This document shows, in pieces, positions 23,750 to 31,925 of a stretch of 64,000 nucleotides of DNA (position 1 is its first letter; every line of letters begins with the position of its first letter). The stretch spans positions 28,530-92,529 of the forward strand of contig NZ_BNAW01000033.1 in NCBI RefSeq assembly GCF_014654205.1, written 5' to 3'. The stretch comes from Amycolatopsis bullii. Lineage in GTDB: Bacteria; Actinomycetota; Actinomycetes; Mycobacteriales; Pseudonocardiaceae. The position numbers and the translations under genes are program-made. The notes beneath the pieces are model-generated. The model searched no databases. It had not been told where the DNA came from and saw only the letters and a program-made list of their open reading frames with translations.

Positions 23750-25201
23750 ATGACGGTCCCGATCGTGCCGGGCTTCCACCCCGACCCGTCGATCTGCCGG
23801 GTCGGCGACACGTACTACCTGGCGAACTCCAGCTTCGAGTACGTGCCGGGTGTCCCGATCCGGCGCAGCACCGACCTCGTCTCGTGGGAGCTCATCGGCC
23901 ACGCGCTGACCCGGCCCGGCCAGCTGCCGCCGAGCGAAGGCGCCGCGAACACCGGCATCTTCGCGCCGACGTTGCGGCACCACGACGGCCGCTTCCACCT
24001 GATCACCACGAACATCCTCGAAGGCCGCGGCCACCTGATCGTGACGGCGGCGGACCCGGCCGGCCCGTGGTCCGACCCGGTGCACGTGCCCGGCACCGAC
24101 GGCATCGACCCCGACCTCTGCTGGGACGACGCCGGCGTCTGCCACCTCACCTGGGCGTCCTTCCGGCCGGACCTGCCGGGCATCGCGAGCGTCCCGATCG
24201 ACCCCGGGACGGGCGCGATGCTCGGCGAGCCACGGCTGCTGTGGAACGGCACGGGCATGGCCGCGCCGGAAGGCCCGCACCTCTACCGCGTCGACGGCTG
24301 GTGGTACCTGCTGCTCGCCGAAGGCGGCACCGAACGCGGCCACGCCGTCACCGTCGCGCGCGCCCGCGCACTGGAGGGCCCGTACGAACCGGCGCCCGCG
24401 AACCCGATCCTGACCCACCGCAGCAGCACCCACCCGGTGCAGAACACCGGGCACGCCGATCTGGTCGAGTGCGCCGACGGCAGCTGGGCGATGGTGTACC
24501 TGGGCGTCCGGCCGCGCGGGAAGACCCCGCAGTTCCACGTCAACGGCCGGGAAACCTTCCTGGCCGGGGTGGACTGGGTCGACGGCTGGCCGGTCGTGGC
24601 CGAGGACCGGTACCCGGTCCCGCCGGCGGACAACAGCTTCACGGACGACTTCGCCGAGCCGCACCCGCGCTGGGTGGCCCCGGGTGCCGGGCCCGAGACC
24701 TTCACCCGCCGGGCCCGACCGGGCGAGCTGGTCCTCACGACGGGACGCCCCCTGCTGACCCGCGCCCTCGACGAGTACTGGACGGCGGTGGCCAGCCTCG
24801 ACGTATCCCGCGGCACGGCCGCGTTCGTGGTCCGCCTCGACGACCGCCACTGGTACGGCCTGATCGCCGACGGCGCCAAGGTGGCGGCCACGCTGGCGAT
24901 CGGCCCGGTCGTGCAGGCCGTCACCGAGGTGGCGGCGGGGCCGGTCGTGTCGCTGCGGATCCGGGCGCTCCGGCCGGATCCGTCCGGCCCGCTGCACGAA
25001 GCCGACGAGCCGGACCTCCTCGAGCTGTCGGTGCTCGGCGAGGAAGACCGGGTCCTCGGCGCGTTCGACGGCCGCTACCTCTCCACCGAGGTCGCGGCCG
25101 GGTTCACCGGTCGCATGATCGGCGTCGAAGCCCGCGCCGGAACGATTGCCCTGCGCGAGTTCCGCTACCGCAGCGAGCATCGGCAGAACTTATCGAGTTG
25201 A
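23750..25201 (+). CDS. GH43 family glycoside hydrolase (beta-xylosidase / arabinofuranosidase type)
   Basis: 483 residues without a signal peptide, so probably intracellular and acting on imported oligosaccharides. The GH43 five-blade propeller residues are visible: catalytic base in PGFHPDPSIC (D12), pKa modulator in GIDPDLCWDD (about D119), and catalytic acid in APEGPHLY (about E174), plus GHADLVE. Residues about 300-475 form the C-terminal beta-sandwich found in two-domain GH43 xylosidases (FTDDF to GRMIGVEAR). AGGGAG lies about 9 nt before the ATG. With the secreted DUF1996 protein and LacI-type operator upstream it suggests a small plant-polysaccharide module. Confidence 0.92.
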   Translation: MTVPIVPGFHPDPSICRVGDTYYLANSSFEYVPGVPIRRSTDLVSWELIGHALTRPGQLPPSEGAANTGIFAPTLRHHDGRFHLITTNILEGRGHLIVTAADPAGPWSDPVHVPGTDGIDPDLCWDDAGVCHLTWASFRPDLPGIASVPIDPGTGAMLGEPRLLWNGTGMAAPEGPHLYRVDGWWYLLLAEGGTERGHAVTVARARALEGPYEPAPANPILTHRSSTHPVQNTGHADLVECADGSWAMVYLGVRPRGKTPQFHVNGRETFLAGVDWVDGWPVVAEDRYPVPPADNSFTDDFAEPHPRWVAPGAGPETFTRRARPGELVLTTGRPLLTRALDEYWTAVASLDVSRGTAAFVVRLDDRHWYGLIADGAKVAATLAIGPVVQAVTEVAAGPVVSLRIRALRPDPSGPLHEADEPDLLELSVLGEEDRVLGAFDGRYLSTEVAAGFTGRMIGVEARAGTIALREFRYRSEHRQNLSS

Positions 25202-25223
25202 GCAGTTTTCATTGCTTTTCACG

Positions 25224-25244
25224 ATGAGCTCCGGCTCATAACGT
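25224..25244 (+). promoter_or_regulatory. Dyad and -10 element before the decayed LLM gene
   Basis: ATGAGC-tccg-GCTCAT (25224-25239) is a 6-bp inverted repeat running into TAACGT (25239-25244), 7 nt before the ATG at 25252. The promoter appears intact although the gene is truncated. Confidence 0.4.
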
Positions 25245-25251
25245 CACCGCT

Positions 25252-25557
25252 ATGACCCCACAGCACGCGCTCTGGCTCCCGCTGTTCGGCGAACTGGCCG
25301 ACCCGGCGCTCGTCGCCCGCCTCGCCGCCGAAGCCGAGGATGCGGGCTGGCACGGCGTCTTCGTGTGGGACCACCTCCGCTGGCGTGAGCCGGTGACCGC
25401 GGTGGCGGATCCGTGGATCACCCTGGCCGCGATCGCCACCACGACGTCGCGGCTGCGCTTCGGGCCGATGGTCAGCCCGATCACCCGCCGCCGTCCCGCC
25501 CGGCGAGGAGTACGGCGCCCGGGTGCGCGCCCGCGTGCTCGACGAAGCCTGTCGTAG
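25252..25557 (+). pseudogene. Truncated LLM-class flavin-dependent oxidoreductase
   Basis: The first 83 codons encode a good luciferase-like monooxygenase N-terminus: ALWLPLFGELADPALVARLAAEAEDAGWHGVFVWDHL, then DPWITLAAIATTTSRLRFGPMVSPITRRRP. A full gene would encode about 270-300 residues and continue with a KVARETATLD-type segment. Here the frame changes character immediately after RRRP and stops at 25557. In another frame GEEYGARVRARVLDEA just downstream resembles a later part of such proteins, suggesting internal deletion with frameshift. It is unlikely to make an active enzyme. Confidence 0.7.
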
Positions 25558-25639
25558 GTGTCCAGCAGCAGCCGGAAGAGCATCGTTGCCGTCGGTGGCG
25601 CGGCCGGGCTTCATCAGCACCGTGGTCAGTGGCGCGTAG

Positions 25640-25965
25640 TTCAGCACGACGGACGGTGCCCGCGCGCATGCCGAACCCCCGATCCGTGACGCCGATCTTG
25701 TGCACTTCCCGGCCGCCGGGCGAGCAGGCAGGCGACGATCAGCGCAACGGTCCGCGGCGACTTGGTCGCGTGCAGGGCCACCCGGCTGCCCTCCGGGGCG
25801 TGCAGCGCCTCGATGCCGTGGTAGGCCGACATGCCATGGCGGCGAGCTCGGCGCAGGTCACCCGCTCGGCCCCCATGACGAGCACAAGGGATTCGGATCG
25901 GGTTTCGGCGAATTCGGCCAGACAGCCGAGCAACTCACGTGAATAGGGCACAACGGTCTCCCCAG
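25640..25965 (-). pseudogene. Remnant of an AMP-binding (adenylate-forming) enzyme
   Basis: On the minus strand LLGCLAEFAETRSESLVLVMGAERVTCAELAAMA (about 25950-25830) runs into, in a shifted frame, YHGIEALHAPEGSRVALHATKSPRTVALIVACLLARR (about 25825-25715). Together they resemble the N-terminal subdomain of an acyl-CoA ligase or NRPS adenylation domain. The rest is missing: no substrate core, P-loop-like TSGSTG or GRxD motif was found. Frameshift near 25830 and loss of about 85% of the gene make it a relic. The flanks 25560-25640 contain further unassignable codon-like fragments. Confidence 0.5.
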
Positions 25966-26523
25966 TGCCCACTGCTGTTTCCAGGTGGCACGCACGAGTC
26001 GGTGGAACTCCCCAGTTAAACTTGTTTCGACCGCCGGAACCGCCGAAGCGCGGTCCCACGTAGGACTCAAGTTAGCCTCGCCGCCGGTGCTTGGCTCATT
26101 GGTTCGTGCTCTTTGTGGACTGTCCGGTCAGGACAGCGATCGCCACTGTCGACTGTGGAGTCCACAATTCGCGAACCACCGGTTCTGTGGAAACTTCGCC
26201 GGATATCGAGCAGCTGAGTAAAACGTCCGCCGAATCACGCCATGGCGTACGCGGATTGTCACGATCCGTCCGGATCGCCCTTTTCGAGCGTGCTTTGCCG
26301 ACGCCACCACTGGTGTGCGGCGCGGGTGGTCATCTCTCGCACCTCGATGTTGGCCGAAGCGGTCGACCGACCGGTCCGCTCAGGGCAACAGCCCGCTCCA
26401 AGCCTGCACAGGTCACCCGGCGACGCCTACTGTGTGATGCAGCAAGCAGGCCGCCACCATGCCTCCACCCTGTGAACGCTCGATCACCCGAGACGCTGCG
26501 CAGACCACCCCGAGGAGCACCAC
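25966..26523. other. Intergenic region without a recognisable gene
   Basis: About 560 bp with more A/T than its surroundings and no open frame of plausible codon use. Short inverted repeats are present (for example GGACTGTCC and GGACAGC around 26117-26138), but no operator or terminator could be assigned. The 3' end holds the GAGGAG ribosome site of the ANTAR gene. Together with the two relics upstream it looks like a site of past rearrangement. Confidence 0.4.
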
Positions 26524-27261
26524 ATGGACGAAGACCTGCTCTACGAGCGGGACGCCGCGCGAAGAGTGGACGAGGTCACTGCCGCATTGGACCGGCTGGC
26601 CGGCACCTTCGCGGAGGAAGAGGAACTGCCGGTGGTCCTGCAGCGGGTGTGCCAGCAGGTCATCCACGCCGTACCGGACGCGGAGATCGCCAGCATCACG
26701 CTGCTGCGCGACGGTGTCCCCTACACCGCGACAGCGACCGGTGACACCGCGCACCGCGTCGATCAGGCACAGTACGACGCCGGGCGAGGACCTTGCCTGG
26801 AAGCCGTCCAAACCGGCGAAGTGCAACGAGTGAAGGTGGCCGATGCGGCACAACGGTGGCCCGAGTTCGCCACCGCCGCGAAGGAGTCCGCGGTCGTCGC
26901 CTCCCTGTCCGCCCCGCTGTTCGTCGACCGTGAGTACCGCGGCTCGCTCAATCTGTACGACACCGGAGGCAACAGCTTCGGCGCGCTCGACGCAGCACTG
27001 CTGGACCTGTACACCGCCGCCGCCGAAGCGGCGCTGCGCAGCACCCGCCGTCACCAAGCCGCCCGCGAGACCATGGGCCAGCTACGCGCCGCTCTGACCT
27101 CCCGCGCGGTGATCGATCAGGCGAAGGGCATCCTCATGGCCCTGCACTGCATCCCGCCCGACGAAGCTTTCAAGCTGCTCGTCAAGGCGTCACAAGAGCA
27201 GAACGTGAAGCTGCACGAGGTCGCCCACAACTTCGTCACCACGGCCACGAACCCACGGTGA
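26524..27261 (+). CDS. GAF and ANTAR domain protein (antitermination regulator)
   Basis: 245 residues. A GAF domain spans about 40-165 (ITLLRDGVPYTATATGDTAHRVDQAQYDAGRGPCLEAVQTGEVQRV, APLFVDREYRGSLNLYDTGGNSF). An ANTAR three-helix RNA-binding domain is at about 178-235 (MGQLRAALTSRAVIDQAKGILMALHCIPPDEAFKLLVKASQEQNVKLHEVA). It would bind tandem hairpins in target mRNAs and prevent termination when its GAF ligand is bound. GAGGAG precedes the ATG. The 3' end overlaps the convergent hydrolase gene by 26 bp. It stands alone, so its targets are elsewhere. Confidence 0.93.
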   Translation: MDEDLLYERDAARRVDEVTAALDRLAGTFAEEEELPVVLQRVCQQVIHAVPDAEIASITLLRDGVPYTATATGDTAHRVDQAQYDAGRGPCLEAVQTGEVQRVKVADAAQRWPEFATAAKESAVVASLSAPLFVDREYRGSLNLYDTGGNSFGALDAALLDLYTAAAEAALRSTRRHQAARETMGQLRAALTSRAVIDQAKGILMALHCIPPDEAFKLLVKASQEQNVKLHEVAHNFVTTATNPR

Positions 27262-28186
27262 TCCACCGGGCCAAGGTTTCGACGTAGCCGGGCACCAGGG
27301 CGGTCGCACCGCGTACCTGAACACGGTGGTCGGCGTGGGGAAACAGCTCGACGGTCAGGGTGGCTCGCGGATGCCGTTCGGCACGGCAGACAGCCGTCGC
27401 GAACAGGCCGATGCTGTCCGCGACCGGAACCAGTTCGTCGGCGCCGCCGAAGGTCGCCAGGTGCGGGCAGCGCAACCGAAGCACGTCCGGGATCGGATCG
27501 TGGTCTTGTTTGCGCTTGGTGAACTCCCAGAGGCTTTCGTCGGTCTCTGACCAGTATTCGCCGAACAGCTCTTCAACGGAGGCGGGGATCGAGAAAGATT
27601 GAACCAACCGCGTCGCTTCGGCGAAGTCGGCGCCGCGACGACCGGCTTCGACGAGCTGGTCGTACACAGCCAATGCGATGTCGGCCTCGTCGGGGGTGAT
27701 GCCGTCAACCGCCTGAAGAGCGGTGGCGAGCGCGTAACGGTCTTGAGCGGCGGGTGTCATGCCGGGGCAACCGTTGGTGATCACCCAAGGCACATCCCCA
27801 CCCGCCGCGGCGCGCAGAACCACCCAGCCACCTTCGCTGTGCCCGAACAGACCGGTGGTCTCGGCATGTACCTCAGGCTGGGCGCGAAGGAAGTCCAGTG
27901 CTGCCACAGCGTCGACGGCGAAGTCGTCGATCGTGCCCGCGAGCCAGTCGCCGGACGACCCGCCGACACCGCGCTTGTCGTACGAAAGCACGGCGAACCC
28001 GGCCTCCACGAGTCCCTGCTGGATCGGCGGGAAGAAGTCGTCGTTGGTGCGGTCCGACGGCCCGGAGCCGCCGACCATGACCACTCCGGGCGCCGGGTCG
28101 CGGCTGTCGGGTACCGCAAACGTTCCCGCCAGCATTGCGCCTGCGCTGGGGAAAGTCACGTCTCGGGCGCGCTCGCCGGTCACCAT
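27236..28186 (-). CDS. Alpha/beta hydrolase (dienelactone-hydrolase / acyl-esterase-like)
   Basis: 316 residues with a complete serine-hydrolase triad pattern. The oxyanion region is VVMVGGSGPSDRTN, nucleophile GHSEGG (GLFGHSEGGWV), an acid in ATFGGADELVPVADS, and base His in PHADHRVQ. SYDKRGVGGSSGDW is typical of the S9/BAAT-like hydrolases. It is soluble, with no signal peptide. The reading frame has normal codon use despite its tail-to-tail overlap with the ANTAR gene. Substrate unknown. Confidence 0.87.
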   Translation of the reverse strand: MVTGERARDVTFPSAGAMLAGTFAVPDSRDPAPGVVMVGGSGPSDRTNDDFFPPIQQGLVEAGFAVLSYDKRGVGGSSGDWLAGTIDDFAVDAVAALDFLRAQPEVHAETTGLFGHSEGGWVVLRAAAGGDVPWVITNGCPGMTPAAQDRYALATALQAVDGITPDEADIALAVYDQLVEAGRRGADFAEATRLVQSFSIPASVEELFGEYWSETDESLWEFTKRKQDHDPIPDVLRLRCPHLATFGGADELVPVADSIGLFATAVCRAERHPRATLTVELFPHADHRVQVRGATALVPGYVETLARWITVGSWPW

Positions 28187-28233
28187 CTGCCCAGTATCCG
28201 GCCGGCCGCCGCGTCACGCTCCCTAGTTGTGGA

Positions 28234-28239
28234 TAGCGT
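28234..28239 (+). promoter_or_regulatory. -10 element of the VOC gene
   Basis: TAGCGT lies 7 nt before the ATG at 28247, matching the leaderless arrangement seen at several other genes in the window. No good -35 is visible 17-18 bp upstream. Confidence 0.4.
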
Positions 28240-28246
28240 GGAGACC

Positions 28247-28630
28247 ATGCATCGCAGCCGACTGGTCGGGATCCTCATCGACGCCCCCGCTTCCCAGGCC
28301 GGCGCGGCAGCCGACTTCTGGTCCGCGGCGCTGGGCGTCCCGGCCCATCCCGCGCCGGGACAGGAACAGTTCACCGTCCTGGCCGGTGCCGTGCCCGACC
28401 TGTTCACCGTCGTCCAGGCCGTCGACGACGGTGCCCCGCGCTACCACGTCGACATCGAGACCGACGACCTGGCCGCAGAGGTTGCCCGCCTCACAGGGTT
28501 GGGTGCCGAGCCGGTATCCAGTTGGCTGGACGCCCACACGTTACGAGCGCCGGGCGGTCACCTGCTCTGCGTGGTGCCCGTGCACAGCAAGCCCGAGACG
28601 TTCGCCGCCTCGGCGCACACCTGGCCCTGA
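28247..28630 (+). CDS. VOC-fold (glyoxalase/bleomycin-resistance-like) protein
   Basis: 127 residues with one beta-alpha-beta-beta-beta pair duplicated: VGILIDAPASQAGAAADFWSAALGVPAHP, YHVDIETDDLAAEVARLTGLGAEPV, and APGGHLLCVVPVH. The HVDIE and C-terminal Cys/Val strand resemble Glyoxalase_6-type domains. It could be a dioxygenase, isomerase or binding protein; the family is too broad to say more. It is divergent from the alpha/beta hydrolase. Confidence 0.82.
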   Translation: MHRSRLVGILIDAPASQAGAAADFWSAALGVPAHPAPGQEQFTVLAGAVPDLFTVVQAVDDGAPRYHVDIETDDLAAEVARLTGLGAEPVSSWLDAHTLRAPGGHLLCVVPVHSKPETFAASAHTWP

Positions 28631-28842
28631 CGCCCGGCGTCATCTCAGCGGGCCGTGCGCAACGAATCATCTGCTCGTGCCGTTGGCTGGAAGTCGTCCT
28701 CGGAGGAACACTCACCAATCCGCGTCCGCTCATGCCGACGAGCGGACAAACAAGCTGCACGCGGATCACCCCGCGCGTAGGTTCAGCTGGCCCAGGCGCC
28801 CCGACGGAGGCGAAGAGACTGCCAGCAGAGAAAGGTGATCAC

Positions 28843-29427
28843 GTGCCGGCTAACGACCTGTCAACCCTGTGGCGGCGTCAGTGGCCGGCATGCCCCCCGC
28901 TGGCCGATCACCTGAAGCAGGCCTATGACGACCGGTGGGTGCGATTCCACAGCCTGCCCGGCTCCAAGCGCTATCCGGACGCCGACTCCGAGTACGACAT
29001 CGTGCTCCACCGCTACAACACGGTTCTGGACGAACTGTTCCACGGACAGGACGTCCGGATCGTCACCACCGACTGGTCGGACGCATCCGAACCCCCGGCA
29101 CTGTCCGCGCAGCACGCGCTCTGGAACCCGGGTGCTCGTCACTGGATGTCCGTCCGCACCGACGAGGAAGAAACCGACCCGGACTTCATCACCTACACCC
29201 ACCTGTACGCCAGCCGCAAACCGTGGCGATCCGGTCTCGTGGACGACCTACTCCGCGCCGCGGCCGAGGACGCCACCGTCGGGGTGATGATCGCCAGTTC
29301 GTCCTTCGACCGGATCCACCATCCCTACGACGGTGGCGCCGACGTCCTGCTGCCGACGACCAGCGAACGCGACACCATCAAGCACTCCCATGCCGACTGG
29401 CTCTCGGAACATCCTTCTGGATACTGA
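28843..29427 (+). CDS. DUF3885-like protein
   Basis: 194 residues from the GTG at 28843, with AAAGGTG about 6 nt upstream. RWVRFHSLPGSKRYPDADSEYDIVLHRYNTVLDELFHGQDVRIVTTDWSD is the conserved core of the DUF3885 group; IHHPYDGGADVLLP near the end is also conserved-looking. It is soluble and acidic. DUF3885 proteins often occur near polymorphic toxin loci and may be immunity-like, but nothing here shows that. The 212 bp before it hold no gene. Confidence 0.65.
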   Translation: MPANDLSTLWRRQWPACPPLADHLKQAYDDRWVRFHSLPGSKRYPDADSEYDIVLHRYNTVLDELFHGQDVRIVTTDWSDASEPPALSAQHALWNPGARHWMSVRTDEEETDPDFITYTHLYASRKPWRSGLVDDLLRAAAEDATVGVMIASSSFDRIHHPYDGGADVLLPTTSERDTIKHSHADWLSEHPSGY

Positions 29428-29451
29428 ACGCCGACCCGCCGCCGTTGTGCG

Positions 29452-30333
29452 TCACGGCCGGCCGATCCGGTCCAGCTCGGCCACATCGTCGGCGGACAGG
29501 GTGGTGGCCGCGCCCGCGACGTTCTCGGTCAGGTGCTCGACCGACGAGGTGCCCGGGATGAGCAGGATGTTCGGTGCCCGGTGCAGCAGCCAGGCCAGGG
29601 CGACCGACATCGGCGTCGTGCCCGATCGCGTGGCGACGGCCGACAGCGTCGAGGACTGCAGCGGGCTGAACCCGCCGAGCGGGAAGAACGGCACGTAGGC
29701 GATGCCGTCACTCGCGAGGGCGTCGATCAGCTCGTCGTCGTGCCGATGGGCGAGGTTGTAAGCGTTCTGCACGCAGACGATCGGCGCGATCGCCCGCGCT
29801 TCGGCGACCTGCTCCGGCGTGGCGTTGGACACGCCGAGGTGCCGGATCACGCCGTCACGCTGCAGCTCGACCAGGGTTTCGAACGCCTCGGCGAGCGAGC
29901 CGGGCTGCGGTCCCTGCGCGTTGCCGAGGCGGAGGTTGACCAGGTCGAGCCGCTCGACGCCGAGGGTCTCCAGGTCCTCGTGCACAGCCCTGCGCAGGTC
30001 GGCTGGCTGCCGCGCCGGGGGCCAGCCGCCCTGTTCGTCGCGGCGCGCGCCGACCTTGGTCACGATGTGCAGCTCTTCGGGGTAGGGGTGCAGCGCCTCG
30101 CGGATCAGCTCGTTGGTGACGCGAGGGCCGTAGGCGCCGGAGGTGTCGATGTGGGTGATGCCGAGGTCGGCGGCCTTGCGCAGGACGGCGAGCGCGCCTT
30201 CGCGGTCGGCGGGCGGGCCCATGACCCCGGGGCCGGCCAGCTGCATGGCGCCGTAGCCGAACCGGGTCACGGTCAGCTCGCCCAGCGACCAGGTGCCACC
30301 GGGCAGGGAATGTTCGAGTTGATCAGTGCTCAT
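29452..30333 (-). CDS. Aldo/keto reductase
   Basis: 293 residues from MSTDQLEHSLPGG, with GAGGAT upstream of the ATG. The TIM-barrel AKR motifs are GYGAMQLAGPGVMG, HIDTSGAYGPRVTNELIREAL (catalytic Asp and Tyr), IVTKVG (Lys), VRLGN in place of the usual xxHxP segment, and C-terminal IPGTSSVEHLTENVAGA for NADP(H). The His of the tetrad appears replaced (LVNLRLG), which occurs in some family branches. It is divergent from the LysR gene, which probably controls it. Confidence 0.9.
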   Translation of the reverse strand: MSTDQLEHSLPGGTWSLGELTVTRFGYGAMQLAGPGVMGPPADREGALAVLRKAADLGITHIDTSGAYGPRVTNELIREALHPYPEELHIVTKVGARRDEQGGWPPARQPADLRRAVHEDLETLGVERLDLVNLRLGNAQGPQPGSLAEAFETLVELQRDGVIRHLGVSNATPEQVAEARAIAPIVCVQNAYNLAHRHDDELIDALASDGIAYVPFFPLGGFSPLQSSTLSAVATRSGTTPMSVALAWLLHRAPNILLIPGTSSVEHLTENVAGAATTLSADDVAELDRIGRP

Positions 30334-30388
30334 GCCGTCGATCCTCACCCGCCGGCGGGCGCGGCGGCCAACACCGATCCGGTGCGCT

Positions 30389-30409
30389 GTGATACTCGCG
30401 AGGTATCAC
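30389..30409. promoter_or_regulatory. LysR-type box between aldo/keto reductase and LysR genes
   Basis: GTGATAC (30389-30395) and GTATCAC (30403-30409) are perfect 7-bp arms around 7 bp, giving the T-N11-A dyad expected of a LysR regulator. It overlaps the region just upstream of TACGCT (30417-30422), the likely -10 of the LysR gene. Confidence 0.65.
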
Positions 30410-30427
30410 GGGCGGGTACGCTGTGGC

Positions 30428-31282
30428 ATGGACACTGTGGAGACCCGCGAGCTGCGGTATTTCATCGCCGTCGCCGACGAGCTGCACTTCGGCCGGGCCG
30501 CCGAGCGCCTCGGCATCGCCCAACCCCCGTTGTCCCGGGCGATCCAGCAGCTCGAGCGACGTCTCGGCGTCACGCTGCTGGAGCGCAACCGCCGCGGTGT
30601 CTCGCTGACCGGCGCCGGGGAAATCCTGCTGCAGGAGGGTCGGGTGGCGCTCGACGCGACGGCCGCCGCGGTCCGTCGCACCCGCCGCGCCGGCCACCAG
30701 GGCGGCTCCCGCGACCGGCTGGTGCTGGCGGTGAAGGCGGGCGCGTTCCACGAACTGCTGAACAAGCTCCTCGACGCCTACGCGGCCGAGCCCGGCGCCG
30801 CCGAGATCGAGGTCCTGCCGAGCGGAACGTGCGAGCAGGAGGAGATGCTGCGTGACGGCCGCGCCGACGTGGCGCTCATGCACACGCCGTTCAACTCCCT
30901 CACCGGGTTCGACAGCGTCGCGCTGATGACGGAGCCGCAGGTGGCGATCCTGCCCGCCAGACACCCCTTGGCCCAGCGGAAGACGTTGTCCCTGAACGAC
31001 ATCGCGGACGTGCCCGATCTTCCCCTCGCCCGCTGGGCCGGCAACGACACCCACGCGCTCGGCCCAGGACCCGAAATCCACGACCAGACCCAGCTGGCCC
31101 AGTTGATCGCCCTCGGCCGCACGGTGGCGGTCTTCCCCGAGTCCGCCCGCACGTGGCTGTGGGAGGAGCACGCGGCCGTCCCCTTGAGCGACGCACCGCC
31201 GGTCACGACCCACATCGTCTGGCCGGCGCACAGCCGGTCCCGCGTCCTCGCCGAGCTGATCCGGACAGCCTCACGACTGTGA
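30428..31282 (+). CDS. LysR-family transcriptional regulator
   Basis: 284 residues with a canonical LysR HTH (VETRELRYFIAVADELHFGRAAERLGIAQPPLSRAIQQLERRLGVTLLERNRRGVSLTGAG) and a periplasmic-binding-like effector domain (VALMHTPFNS, ILPARHPLA). The ATG at 30428 is 5 nt after TACGCT, so translation is probably leaderless. The dyad in the divergent gap indicates autoregulation and control of the aldo/keto reductase. Confidence 0.93.
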   Translation: MDTVETRELRYFIAVADELHFGRAAERLGIAQPPLSRAIQQLERRLGVTLLERNRRGVSLTGAGEILLQEGRVALDATAAAVRRTRRAGHQGGSRDRLVLAVKAGAFHELLNKLLDAYAAEPGAAEIEVLPSGTCEQEEMLRDGRADVALMHTPFNSLTGFDSVALMTEPQVAILPARHPLAQRKTLSLNDIADVPDLPLARWAGNDTHALGPGPEIHDQTQLAQLIALGRTVAVFPESARTWLWEEHAAVPLSDAPPVTTHIVWPAHSRSRVLAELIRTASRL

Positions 31283-31417
31283 CCCGGAACGCGCTCTCAT
31301 GCCACGATGAGGTCCGGGCAAGCGGAGAACCAGAGTTGCCTCTGCCAGGCTGGCGGATCGCCACGCCGATCTGCGTCGGCGTCCGGGCCTCGCCGAACCT
31401 CGATGAGCGCGACTCGG

Positions 31418-31915
31418 TCAGCGGGCCTCGGCTCGCATCGGCCCGGAGGTCGTCTCCGGCCCGGCCGAGCCGCCGTACGTGGCGATCTTGTACTCGGTCG
31501 CGGCGAGGGACAGCGTCAGCTCGCGGATGCGCCGCCGGATGGTGTCGCGGTGCTCGACGAGCATGTCGAGCCGCTCGGGCACGGTGTTTTCCCCCGCGTC
31601 CACGAGCTCGATGTAGTGCTGCAGGTCACGCATCGGCATTCCGGACAGCCGCATCCGGGTCAGGAACACCAGGCGCCGCACCGCTTCTTCGTCGTAGACG
31701 CGGTATCCGCTGCTGTCGCGGCCGACCTCGACGAGCCCGGCGCGTTCGTAGTAGCGGAGCGTGTGCGGCGAGATGTCGAGCATGTCGGCGACCTCGGCGA
31801 TCGTCATCGGCTCGGTCATCCCGCCCACGTCGGTGAGCCGATGGATGGCCTCCACCGACACGTCGTCGTCGCCCAGCATCGCCAGCGCCCTGGTCAGCAG
31901 TTCGTCCGTGGCCAT
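31418..31915 (-). CDS. MerR-family regulator
   Basis: 165 residues from MATDELLTRALAML. An N-terminal helical extension of about 35 residues precedes the MerR HTH: MTIAEVADMLDISPHTLRYYERAGLVEVGRDSSGYRVYDEEAVRRLVFLTRMRLSGMPMRDLQHYIELVDAG. A coiled-coil dimer helix follows and there is no metal-binding Cys, so a small-molecule or cofactor role is likely. It follows the SDR gene by 10 nt, forming one operon transcribed from the MerR-type promoter at 32.8 kb. Confidence 0.9.
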   Translation of the reverse strand: MATDELLTRALAMLGDDDVSVEAIHRLTDVGGMTEPMTIAEVADMLDISPHTLRYYERAGLVEVGRDSSGYRVYDEEAVRRLVFLTRMRLSGMPMRDLQHYIELVDAGENTVPERLDMLVEHRDTIRRRIRELTLSLAATEYKIATYGGSAGPETTSGPMRAEAR

Positions 31916-31925
31916 GCCGTCCAGC

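Noticed and set aside
26091..26744. A 217-codon plus-strand frame overlapping the start of the ANTAR gene
   Set aside because: Codon use is unlike the region, the product has no domain, and its second half is an out-of-frame reading of the GAF-ANTAR gene.
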